Positions 40,565 through 48,351 of a stretch of DNA of 64,000 nucleotides are shown here, piece by piece (position 1 is the first letter of the stretch; each line of letters opens with the position of its first letter). A program made the translations under genes and the position numbers. This DNA comes from Methylorubrum extorquens (GTDB lineage Bacteria > Pseudomonadota > Alphaproteobacteria > Rhizobiales > Beijerinckiaceae), in contig NZ_JALJXF010000001.1 of NCBI RefSeq assembly GCF_024169925.1, forward strand, positions 1,742,001-1,806,000. The letters run 5' to 3'. A model generated the notes under the pieces. The model saw nothing but the letters and a program-made list of their open reading frames with translations. It was not told where the DNA came from and did no database searches.

Positions 40565-41965
40565 GTGTCGGCGCAACGGGCAATCACGCAGGTTGAGGCG
40601 TCGCAAAGGGCCTTGCAGGAAGCCTTGAAAGGCGCCCCGCAGGGAATCCCGAACGCGGCCTCGCATCAGGCACCGGCCGACGCTCCGCTGCGGCGCGTCA
40701 GCCTCGGCAGCCTCCTGACCGCCACGGCGCGGCGGCATCCCGACCGGATCGCGGTGGTCGACCCCGCCGACAAGCCGGACTGGAGCGACCGGCCCGCCAT
40801 CACCTGGACCTACGCCGCGGCTGCCGAGATCGTGGAGCGCCTCGCCCGCGGCTTGCGGAGCTGGCGCCTGCCGCCGGGGAGCCGCATCGGCCTGTGCCTG
40901 CCGGGCTCGGCCGAGAGCGCGCTGGCGATCCTCGCCGTCGAGGCCGCCGGCCATGTCGCCTGCCTGCTCCCGGTCTCCTGGGACGAGGATCGCCTGCTCG
41001 CCGCAGCGCAGAACGTCGCGCTGAGCGCCGTGCTGACCCAGGCCCGGCTCGGCTCCGCCGCACCCGCTGAACGCCTCTGCGCCGTCGCCGCGCGCTATTT
41101 CGGCCTGCGCTACCTCGCCGCCTTCGGCCCCGACGTGCCGGACGGCGTGATCAACCTCGACCGGTTCGTCCTCGACGGCCCTGCCGGAGAGCCGACCGGC
41201 CCGGCACCCGCTGCGGCCGGCATCGTCAGCTTCATCGGCGGCGACCCCGAGCGGCCGGTCTACCGGAGCGGCGAATCGGTGGTGGCGGCCGCTGCCGCCC
41301 ATCTCGTGGCGATGCGGGTCGCGCCCGGCGAACGCATCCTCAGCCTGATCGGCCCGCACGACCTGCGCGGCCTGGCCACCGGGCTCGCCGCCGCCCTCGT
41401 CGCGGGGGCTACGCTGGAGACGCTGCCGCTGTTCGACGGGGCCGCCTTCGCGACGGCCCTGTGCCGCCCGGGCCCGACGCATCTCGTCGCCCCCGCCTTC
41501 CTCGAAAAGAACCTCGCCGGCCGCGACCTGCCGACGGATCTGCGCTCCGTCGCCCTGGTGCACCGGGCGCCGACGCGCTTTCCCAACCGCAGCCGCTCCG
41601 TGGACCGGCCGCAGGGCTTGCGCCTCGATACGGTGATCGACACCATCGCTTTCGACGAGACGGCGCTCCTCTCCGGCCGGCGCGGGACGGCGGGTGACCT
41701 CTCGCTGGTGCTCGGCAAGCCGGAGCGGCTCTCCCTTCCCGCGGCTCTGCTGTCCGTGCGACGCGACGCGGACGATCGCCTCGCCTTCCGCGGCCAAGCC
41801 TGCACCGTGACGCCGTTGCAGCGCGGGAATCGGCAGGTGATCCCGAGCGGGGTGTGGCACGAGACAGCTTATGCGCCGGTGCTGTTCGCGGGCCTTGCGA
41901 CGGCGATCGAGGTCCTGGACCCGTCCGATTCCCCCGAAGCGGCAGAAATTTTTGCGCCTGCGTAA
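40565..41965 (+). CDS. degenerate AMP-binding (ANL) domain protein
   Basis: A 466-residue protein whose N-terminal half reads as an acyl-CoA synthetase fold: LGSLLTATARRHPDRIAVVDP, ITWTYAAAAEIVERLARGL, GSRIGLCLPGSAESALAILAVEAAGHVACLLP. The AMP-binding P-loop (SGTTGxPKG) is missing; the matching place reads IVSFIGGDPERPVYRSGESV. The C-terminal swivel domain with the catalytic Lys is also absent. It therefore probably does not adenylate a substrate and may be a regulatory or vestigial paralogue. The GTG start at 40565 gives an Ala/Gln-rich leader of about 40 residues. Confidence 0.65.
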   Translation: MSAQRAITQVEASQRALQEALKGAPQGIPNAASHQAPADAPLRRVSLGSLLTATARRHPDRIAVVDPADKPDWSDRPAITWTYAAAAEIVERLARGLRSWRLPPGSRIGLCLPGSAESALAILAVEAAGHVACLLPVSWDEDRLLAAAQNVALSAVLTQARLGSAAPAERLCAVAARYFGLRYLAAFGPDVPDGVINLDRFVLDGPAGEPTGPAPAAAGIVSFIGGDPERPVYRSGESVVAAAAAHLVAMRVAPGERILSLIGPHDLRGLATGLAAALVAGATLETLPLFDGAAFATALCRPGPTHLVAPAFLEKNLAGRDLPTDLRSVALVHRAPTRFPNRSRSVDRPQGLRLDTVIDTIAFDETALLSGRRGTAGDLSLVLGKPERLSLPAALLSVRRDADDRLAFRGQACTVTPLQRGNRQVIPSGVWHETAYAPVLFAGLATAIEVLDPSDSPEAAEIFAPA

Positions 41966-42224
41966 TCAGGCCTGCGAACGGGACCTTCCTAGGTACCGAC
42001 GCCCCACGCAGACATATAAAAAGCCGTTTGGAGAAAATGATTTAGGCGGGGAATGGCGCCGGCAAAGGCCTCCGCCCGTAACCTGTGCGGTGCAGTTCAT
42101 CCAGCCTTCAGCCCAGCGATTCCATGTTCACCCTATCTGCATGGCCGGCGAACCAATCGTGGCCATGCGGGTTATCCGGGGTGCCCCTTCACACAGGGCG
42201 CGACATGGGGTAACGCTGAAGCTT

Positions 42225-42566
42225 ATGGGTGCGCTGCAACAAGTGCTTGTCGTCGACGATGGCCGCCGCGCCGTCGATCGCTCTCTTGCCGCCGACCTCG
42301 CCGGGCTCGGCTATGCAAGCGTCACCGCTTCCATCGAAGCGGCGGACGATGTCCTTGCCGTGATCGCCCGTCCTGCGGCGATCCTCCTTCAGCTCTCGTC
42401 CAGCACGAACCCGCATCTCGCTGCGCTCGCAGAACGGCTGCGCGCCCGGATGCGTGCTGGCGGCATTCCGGTGATCGAGATGGACGACGCAGGCCCCCGC
42501 ACCGGCGCACCGGTCGATCTCAAGAGCTGCATCGGCCCTTACGTGCTCGCTGAGCCCGAGCTTTAG
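42225..42566 (+). CDS. small degenerate receiver-like protein (113 aa)
   Basis: It begins MGALQQVLVVDDGRRAVDRSLAADLAGLGY, which looks like the first strand, acidic pair and helix of a CheY receiver. The expected phospho-Asp strand reads AAILLQLSSS, with no acidic residue. The rest (LAALAERLRARMRAGGIPVIEMDDAG) continues the alpha/beta pattern. It is likely a pseudo-receiver or unrelated flavodoxin-like protein. The start was chosen at the receiver-like N-terminus. A strong terminator lies 26 bp downstream. Confidence 0.5.
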   Translation: MGALQQVLVVDDGRRAVDRSLAADLAGLGYASVTASIEAADDVLAVIARPAAILLQLSSSTNPHLAALAERLRARMRAGGIPVIEMDDAGPRTGAPVDLKSCIGPYVLAEPEL

Positions 42567-42591
42567 ATCTCTCCCGTAACGGGACCATGAC

Positions 42592-42615
42592 GGCGGGCCT
42601 CGGGCCCGCCTTTTT
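42592..42615. terminator. bidirectional terminator
   Basis: GGCGGGCC-TCG-GGCCCGCC stem followed by TTTTT on the plus strand, between convergent small genes ending at 42566 and 42633. Confidence 0.8.
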
Positions 42616-42632
42616 CATGCGCGATCCGGCAA

Positions 42633-42830
42633 TTACGCCGCTGCGATGATCTCGCTCTCGCGGACGGCGCGTTCGGCCGAGCCGGAGCGGATCCGGTAGG
42701 AGGGCTCGCCGGTCGGGTCGTCGGGCATCAGGCGGACGACTTCGCTGATCGTGCCGAACCCCAGCCGCTCGTCGGTGGGGGACGATTGAGCGCGGCGGAC
42801 GCGCTGGCCGATCTTGAACTTATGAAACAT
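42633..42830 (-). CDS. small conserved protein (65 aa), unknown
   Basis: MFHKFKIGQRVRRAQSSPTDERLGFGTISEVVRLMPDDPTGEPSYRIRS... is a compact beta-rich sequence of the type in which GxRV and G-I-S-E-V strands form a small barrel resembling Hypervirulence/KOW-like folds. Similar short proteins are frequent in Methylobacterium. GAGGAGA lies 7 bases upstream of the start. No function is assigned. Confidence 0.6.
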   Translation of the reverse strand: MFHKFKIGQRVRRAQSSPTDERLGFGTISEVVRLMPDDPTGEPSYRIRSGSAERAVRESEIIAAA

Positions 42831-43010
42831 CGATGTCTCCTCGAACGCTTGCCGTCGAAGCGGGAAGCCGCTTCGGCGGAGGAGAGCCCCTTCAAGGCAA
42901 CGGGCCAGAGCTGGTCTCGATCGCGATGTTCGACCGAAAGCGGCCCCAGCTCCGTACCGGGGCAAGACCACGAGCCGGGGATCCGACTCACGGAAAAGCT
43001 ATCAGCGCGC

Positions 43011-43379
43011 TCAGCGGCGCAGCTTGATCTTGGCCTTGCGGGCGGCGTAGCGGGCGTCCCGCTCTTCCTTCTGCTTGGCCTGAGCCTCGCGGGCACGCTC
43101 GGCGGCAGCCTCGATCTCGGCGGCCTTGCGGGCCACTTCGGCCTCACGCTCGGCGGCGGCGGCAGCAGCCAGCCGCTCGGCCTCGATACGGCGCTGCGTC
43201 TCGCGCTCCTTGACCCGTTCGTCGCGCGCAACGGCGATCGCGCGGCGCTCAGCCTGGCGGGCCTGCACGGCCGGATCGTCGTTGGAGGGACGGGCGCGGA
43301 AGCGGGCGAGCATGGCTTCCCGGGAGGAAGCCGAATCCTGGCGACGGTCGTCGAAGGAGTTTTGTTTGGTGAAGCTCAC
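43011..43379 (-). CDS. DUF6481 family protein, charged coiled coil
   Basis: A 122-residue highly charged protein. The opening MSFTKQNSFDDRRQ and LARFRARPSNDDPAVQARQAERRAIAVARDERVKERE match DUF6481. Residues ~60-110 form an Ala/Glu/Arg-rich coiled coil, and the tail is basic (ARKAKIKLRR), suggesting nucleic-acid or ribosome association (inference). It lies next to a cold-shock gene on the same strand, a frequent pairing in Methylobacterium-like genomes. Confidence 0.75.
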   Translation of the reverse strand: MSFTKQNSFDDRRQDSASSREAMLARFRARPSNDDPAVQARQAERRAIAVARDERVKERETQRRIEAERLAAAAAAEREAEVARKAAEIEAAAERAREAQAKQKEERDARYAARKAKIKLRR

Positions 43380-43431
43380 AGAGTGTCCTTGATCGTGCCG
43401 GGCCCAGGACGGACCACGGCCTTAAAAGCGC

Positions 43432-43457
43432 AAAGCCGCTCCAATGCGGAGCGGCTT
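43432..43457 (-). terminator. rho-independent terminator of the cold-shock gene
   Basis: On the minus strand AAGCCGCTCC-GCATT-GGAGCGGCTTT is a perfect 10-bp stem followed by a T-rich stretch, 25 bp after the csp stop codon. Confidence 0.75.
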
Positions 43458-43481
43458 CGACAAATCGGGTTCAGGCGCGAA

Positions 43482-43691
43482 TTACGCGACTTGGAGCTGA
43501 CCCGCCGACTGCTTGCCGGAGCGGCGGTCGGTTTCCATCTCGTAGGAGACCTTCTGGCCCTCGGTGAGGCCACGCAGGCCGGCACGCTCGACGGCGGAGA
43601 TGTGGACGAAGACGTCCTTCGAGCCGTCCTCAGGCTGGATGAAGCCGAAGCCCTTCTGCTCGTTGAACCACTTGACGGTGCCGATGCTCAT
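43482..43691 (-). CDS. cold-shock protein, CspA family
   Basis: A 69-residue single cold-shock domain with RNP1 (KGFGFIQP) and RNP2 (DVFVHIS), the usual size for an RNA chaperone that melts mRNA structure. The upstream minus-strand region to about 43860 is long and A/T-rich, consistent with the extended leaders of csp genes. The longer frame upstream (from 43829) is leader, not coding. Confidence 0.93.
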   Translation of the reverse strand: MSIGTVKWFNEQKGFGFIQPEDGSKDVFVHISAVERAGLRGLTEGQKVSYEMETDRRSGKQSAGQLQVA

Positions 43692-44042
43692 AAAATGTCC
43701 TTGTCTCCGCAGGATGTAGCTAGAGAGCCCAGCACCATGCAGCGCCGAGCTATGTCGTTCGACCGATAACGAAGGAAAATGAGAACCGCCCTGCGGAGGC
43801 GTCACGGCCCAGAAAATCCGGCCTCGCATCGATAAGATCTATATGCGACTCGAATGAAGCTTTATCAAGGCTCGTTTTATTTTTCGAGATGCAAGAATTG
43901 TTGGCACGTCACTCGAAATGACCTGCCGCTTCAAGCGATTCATCAACGCACAGCGTGAGTTGAGCGAGATCTCCCGCGCCGCGATGTCTCTTGCACGTGA
44001 CACGCCTGCGCCGTCGATCCCACTCCAACGGCGAAGGCTCGG
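43692..44042. other. interval holding the csp leader and the mfd 3' flank
   Basis: About 350 bp. The part next to csp probably contains its promoter and a long 5' UTR; near 43855-43895 the sequence is A/T-rich (TTTATCAAGGCTCGTTTTATTTTT). No gene was seen. Confidence 0.4.
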
Positions 44043-47000
44043 TCACGCCGCCTTCTTGGCGCGCTTTGCAATTGTCACGAGCCCGCGCAGGATCTGCGTC
44101 GTCTCCTTCAGCCGTCGCGGGATGCCGTCGAGTTCGCGGATGAACACGACGCTCATGTCGGGCCGCACCTTGGCGAAGGAGCCCTGCTCCACGACCATGG
44201 CGGCGAGCCCCTGCGGGTTGGCGAAGGACTTTTCGCGGAAGTGGACCACCACGCCCTTCGGCCCGGCTTCGACCTTCTCGACATTGGCCTCGCGGCACAG
44301 GATCTTGATGGTCACGATCTTCAGAAGCTGCTCCACCTCCGGCGGCAGCGGCCCGAAGCGGTCGATCAGCTCGGCGCCGAAGCTCTCCATCTCGGCGTCG
44401 TTCTCAATGGTCGAGAGGCGGCGGTAGAGGCCGAGCCGGACGGTGAGATCCTCGACATAGTCCTCGGGGATCGTGACCGGGGCGCCGAGCGCGATGGTCG
44501 GCGACCACGCCTCCTCCACCGGCTCCTCGATCCCCGCCTTCAGGGCGGTGACCGCATCCTCCAGCATCTGCTGGTAGAGCTCGTAGCCCACTTCCTTGAT
44601 GTGGCCGGACTGGGCATCGCCCAAGAGGTTGCCGGCGCCGCGGATGTCGAGATCATGGGAGGCCAGCTGGAAGCCGGCACCCAGCGTGTCGAGGCTCTGG
44701 AGTACCTTCAGGCGCTGTTCGGCCTGGGTCGTGAGTTGGCGGTTGGCCGGCGTCGTGAACAGGGCGTAGGCCCGCGCCTTCGAGCGCCCGACGCGCCCGC
44801 GCAACTGGTAGAGCGCGGCTAGACCGAACATGTCGGCCCGGTGCACGATCAGCGTGTTGGCGGTGGGGATGTCGAGGCCGGATTCGACGATGGTGGTCGA
44901 GAGTAGCACGTCGTACTTGCCCTCGTAGAACGCGGTCATCACGTCCTCGAGCTGGCCCGCCGCCATCTGGCCGTGGGCGACCGCGACGGTGGTCTCGGGC
45001 ATTTCGGTGTCGAGGAAGCGCTTGACCTCGGCCAGATCCTCGATGCGGGGGGCGACGTAGAACGACTGGCCGCCGCGGTAGCGTTCGCGCAGCAGCGCCT
45101 CGCGGACCAGCAGCGGATCGAACGGCGTCACGAAGGTGCGCACCGCCAGCCGATCCATCGGGGGCGTGGCGATGATCGAGAGTTCGCGCACACCCGTCAT
45201 GGCGAGTTGCAGCGTGCGCGGAATCGGGGTGGCCGAGAGCGTCAGCACGTGCACGTCGGCCTGGAGCGCCTTGAGCCGCTCCTTATGGGCGACACCGAAA
45301 TGCTGCTCCTCGTCGACGATGATGAGGCCGAGATCCTTGAACGCGACGTTCTTGGCGAGCAGGGCATGGGTGCCGACGACGATATCGACCTGGCCTTCGG
45401 CCAAGCCCGCACGGTTCTGCCGCTGATCGCCGGCGGAGACGAAGCGCGAGAGCTGGGCGACGTTGATGGGCAGGCCCTTGAAGCGTTCGGCAAACGTACG
45501 AAAGTGCTGGCGGGCGAGCAGCGTGGTCGGCACCACCACCGCCACCTGCTTGCCGGAGATCGCCGCGGCGAAGGCGGCGCGCAGCGCCACCTCGGTCTTG
45601 CCGAAGCCGACATCGCCGCAGACCAGCCGGTCCATCGGGCGGCCGGCATTGAGGTCGTCGAGCACCGCGTCGATGGCGTTGGCCTGATCCTCGGTCTCCT
45701 GGAAGGCGAAGCGGGCCGCGAACTCACCGTAGAGGCCATCGGGCGCCTGGAGGCGCGGGGCGGATTTGACGAAGCGCGCGGCGGCGATCTTGATGAGGTC
45801 GCCGGCCATCTCGAGGATGCGGCGCTTCATCTTGGCCTTGCGGGCCTGCCATGCCCCGCCGCCGAGGCGGTCGAGCGCGACCTCCGAATCCTCGGAGCCG
45901 TAGCGGGTCAGGAGTTCGATGTTCTCGACCGGCAGCAGCAGCAGGCCGCCGGCATATTGCAGTTCGAGGCAGTCGTGCGGCGCGCCCGCCGCGGTCACGG
46001 TCTTGAGCGTGACGAAGCGGCCGATGCCGTGGTCGGCATGGACCACGAGGTCGCCGGGCTGGAGCGCCTGCACTTCCAGGATGATGTCCTGCGGGCGCTT
46101 GGACTTGCGCTTCTGGCGCACCAGCCGGTCGCCCAGGATGTCGCCCTCGGCCACCACGGCGAGCCGGTCGAGGGTGAAGCCGGATTCCAGCCCCCAGACC
46201 GCGACCGCCAAATCGGTGCCGCGCTTGAGCGCGTTGACCGCGGCGAAGGTGTTGATCACCGTCGGCTTCTTGAGCCCGTGGTCGGTCAGCACGCCGCAGA
46301 GCCGGTCGCGCGAGCCTTCGGACCAGGATCCAAGGATCACGTGATGCCCGGATGCCTGGAGATCGCGGATATGCGCGACCGCCGCATCGAACACGCTGGC
46401 CGCGTCGTCGGCCCGCTCGGGCGCGAAGCTTCGCCCGGCCCTGGCGCCGCAATCGATCACCGCAAGCGCGTCGGAATCCGGCATCGCGAACGGGGTGAGC
46501 CGCGCCACCGTGCCGGCCTCGACCTTGCTCTTCCACTCGTTGGGCGTGAGGTAGAGCGCGCGCGGCGGCAGCGGCTTGTAGGGCGCGACGCCGCTCTGCG
46601 GGTTCTTCAGCGCCGCCTCGCGGGCCTGGAAATAGTCCTGGATCAGGGCGAGCCGCTCGGTGGCCGCCTCCTCGACCTGCGGGTCGAACAGCATCGGCAC
46701 GTCGCCGAGATAATCGAACAGCGTGTCGAGGTGCTCGTAGAACAGCGGCATCCAGTGCTCGAGGCCGGCATAGCGCCGGCCCTCGCTCACCGTTTCGTAG
46801 AGCCGGTCGTCGCGGGTCGCCGCGCCGAAGCTCGATAGGTAGCCCTGCCGGAAGCGCCGGATCGTCTCGGTGGTGAGCTGCACCTCGCTCATCGGCACGA
46901 GATCGAGGGAGCGCAGGCTCCCCACCGTGCGCTGCGTCTCGGGATCGAAGGCGCGGATCGATTCGAGGGTGTCGCCGAAGAAGTCGAGGCGGATCGGGTT

Positions 47001-47633
47001 CGGCAGGCCAGGCGGCGACAGGTCGAGGATGCCGCCGCGCACGGCGTATTCACCCGTATCGCGCACCGTTCCCGTGCGCAGGAAGCCGTTCGCCTCGACC
47101 CAGGCCACGACCTTGTCCATCGGCACCACGTTGCCGATCGCCGCCGAGAAGGTCTCGACGGCCACGCGCGACCGCGGCGGCACCCGCTGCACCAAGGCGT
47201 TGACGGTGGTGCAGAGGATGCGGGGCTTCTCCTCCGACGAGCGCGAGCGGGTGAGCCGAGAGAGCGCGGTCATGCGCTGGGCGGCGATGGCCCCGTTCGG
47301 CGAGACGCGGTCGTAGGGCTGGCAGTCCCAGGCCGGAACGCTCATCGCCTCGATCTCGGGGGCGACGAACTTCAGCGCGTTCTGGAAGGCGTTGGAGCGG
47401 CCGGAATCGCGGGCGACGTGGACCAGCACCGCCGGCCCCTCGAACGAGCCGGACAGCGCGCGGGCGAGATCGGCCGCCACCAGCGCGTCGAAGCCGTCGG
47501 GGACGGAGGCCAGCGTCGGGCTGTCGCCGCGCTTGATCGCATCGAGCGCCTTGGTCAGCGGCGCCGATTTCGGCAGGGCGAAGCGGGCGGTCTGCGGCTT
47601 CGGAGCGGGCGGCTTGGGTTGGGGCTTGGCCAT
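44043..47633 (-). CDS. mfd: transcription-repair coupling factor
   Basis: A 1196-residue DNA translocase that displaces stalled RNA polymerase and recruits UvrA. It has an N-terminal UvrB-like module (about 30-400), the RNA-polymerase-interacting CarD-like domain (PGDLVVHADHGIGRFVTLK near 525), a superfamily 2 helicase core with Walker A GDVGFGKTEVALRAAF near 674 and DEEQHFGV near 774, motif GRVGRSKARAYALF near 945, and a TRCF C-terminal domain. The Pro/Lys-rich first 25 residues are an added tail. Length is normal. Nothing is missing in the catalytic motifs. Confidence 0.96.
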   Translation of the reverse strand: MAKPQPKPPAPKPQTARFALPKSAPLTKALDAIKRGDSPTLASVPDGFDALVAADLARALSGSFEGPAVLVHVARDSGRSNAFQNALKFVAPEIEAMSVPAWDCQPYDRVSPNGAIAAQRMTALSRLTRSRSSEEKPRILCTTVNALVQRVPPRSRVAVETFSAAIGNVVPMDKVVAWVEANGFLRTGTVRDTGEYAVRGGILDLSPPGLPNPIRLDFFGDTLESIRAFDPETQRTVGSLRSLDLVPMSEVQLTTETIRRFRQGYLSSFGAATRDDRLYETVSEGRRYAGLEHWMPLFYEHLDTLFDYLGDVPMLFDPQVEEAATERLALIQDYFQAREAALKNPQSGVAPYKPLPPRALYLTPNEWKSKVEAGTVARLTPFAMPDSDALAVIDCGARAGRSFAPERADDAASVFDAAVAHIRDLQASGHHVILGSWSEGSRDRLCGVLTDHGLKKPTVINTFAAVNALKRGTDLAVAVWGLESGFTLDRLAVVAEGDILGDRLVRQKRKSKRPQDIILEVQALQPGDLVVHADHGIGRFVTLKTVTAAGAPHDCLELQYAGGLLLLPVENIELLTRYGSEDSEVALDRLGGGAWQARKAKMKRRILEMAGDLIKIAAARFVKSAPRLQAPDGLYGEFAARFAFQETEDQANAIDAVLDDLNAGRPMDRLVCGDVGFGKTEVALRAAFAAAISGKQVAVVVPTTLLARQHFRTFAERFKGLPINVAQLSRFVSAGDQRQNRAGLAEGQVDIVVGTHALLAKNVAFKDLGLIIVDEEQHFGVAHKERLKALQADVHVLTLSATPIPRTLQLAMTGVRELSIIATPPMDRLAVRTFVTPFDPLLVREALLRERYRGGQSFYVAPRIEDLAEVKRFLDTEMPETTVAVAHGQMAAGQLEDVMTAFYEGKYDVLLSTTIVESGLDIPTANTLIVHRADMFGLAALYQLRGRVGRSKARAYALFTTPANRQLTTQAEQRLKVLQSLDTLGAGFQLASHDLDIRGAGNLLGDAQSGHIKEVGYELYQQMLEDAVTALKAGIEEPVEEAWSPTIALGAPVTIPEDYVEDLTVRLGLYRRLSTIENDAEMESFGAELIDRFGPLPPEVEQLLKIVTIKILCREANVEKVEAGPKGVVVHFREKSFANPQGLAAMVVEQGSFAKVRPDMSVVFIRELDGIPRRLKETTQILRGLVTIAKRAKKAA

Positions 47634-47828
47634 CGGTTCGTTGATTTCTGCGTGCGCTCGACGTCGTCGCCCTCCCCTTCTTACGGGGGGAGGATGACCC
47701 TCACGTCAGCGAGGGCCGGGTAGAGGGGAGCGCCGCTTCCGGAGGGGCATGAGCCGCCCCTTCATCCGCCTGCTCGTGCGAAGGGAATGCCGGTGGGTCC
47801 TCAGGAAGCTGTCCGCGGCGGCAAACGT
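47634..47828. other. interval between mfd and sdhE with GC hairpin
   Basis: About 195 bp. It includes CCTCCCC-N9-GGGGAGG (47671-47693), similar in style to the GC hairpin in the mxaF-mxaJ spacer. No gene. Confidence 0.35.
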
Positions 47829-48125
47829 TCAGTTGTGGATCGGCGCGTCGTGCCGATGAAACGCCTTGAGCCGGCGATACACGGCGGTGTCGTAGTTCTC
47901 CGGCGTCGCGTCCTCGCCGGTGAGCCAGCGGAACAGATCGCGGTCGGGCACCTCGATCAGCGCCTCGAACTGCGTCAACTCCTCCTCGGACAATTTACCG
48001 ATCTCGGCATCGGCGAAGCGGCCCATGATCAGGTCCATCTCGCGAATGCCGCGGTGCCACGCGCGAAACAGCGTGCGGCGGCGGCGCGGGTCGAGGTCGG
48101 CGCTGGTGCGGGTGGTGCCGGACAT
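47829..48125 (-). CDS. sdhE: succinate dehydrogenase assembly factor 2 (SdhE/DUF339)
   Basis: A 98-residue protein with the SdhE hallmark RRRTLFRAWHRGIREMDLIMGRFA (the RGxxE flavinylation motif appears as RGIREMD), then LSEEELTQFEALIEVPDRDLFRWLTGE. SdhE promotes covalent attachment of FAD to succinate dehydrogenase. It is divergent from recG, a conserved alphaproteobacterial neighbour, with mfd just downstream on the same strand. Confidence 0.92.
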   Translation of the reverse strand: MSGTTRTSADLDPRRRRTLFRAWHRGIREMDLIMGRFADAEIGKLSEEELTQFEALIEVPDRDLFRWLTGEDATPENYDTAVYRRLKAFHRHDAPIHN

Positions 48126-48351
48126 GGGCTGTCCCCTGGTAATCCTGAACCCGCATGTAGAGGGGCAGGCGGCTGCGGGCAAACGGCGTGTCGGCGCAGA
48201 GCGCAGCCGGAGAGGCGGCCGATGCGAGCGGCGGCACGGAAGCCTCATGGTGGCAGAGCCGGTGGGAACTGCGCCTCCGATGCCGTATGCACGCGATGCG
48301 GCCGAAGCACGAAGTGCGGTAACCTCGGCCGGCCAGCATGACGCCATCCTG

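Noticed and set aside
44973..46838. 621-codon plus-strand frame inside mfd
   Set aside because: Shadow of mfd; no domain content.
47920..48351. N-terminal extension of recG
   Set aside because: Would cover sdhE and its promoter and exceeds the RecG family length.
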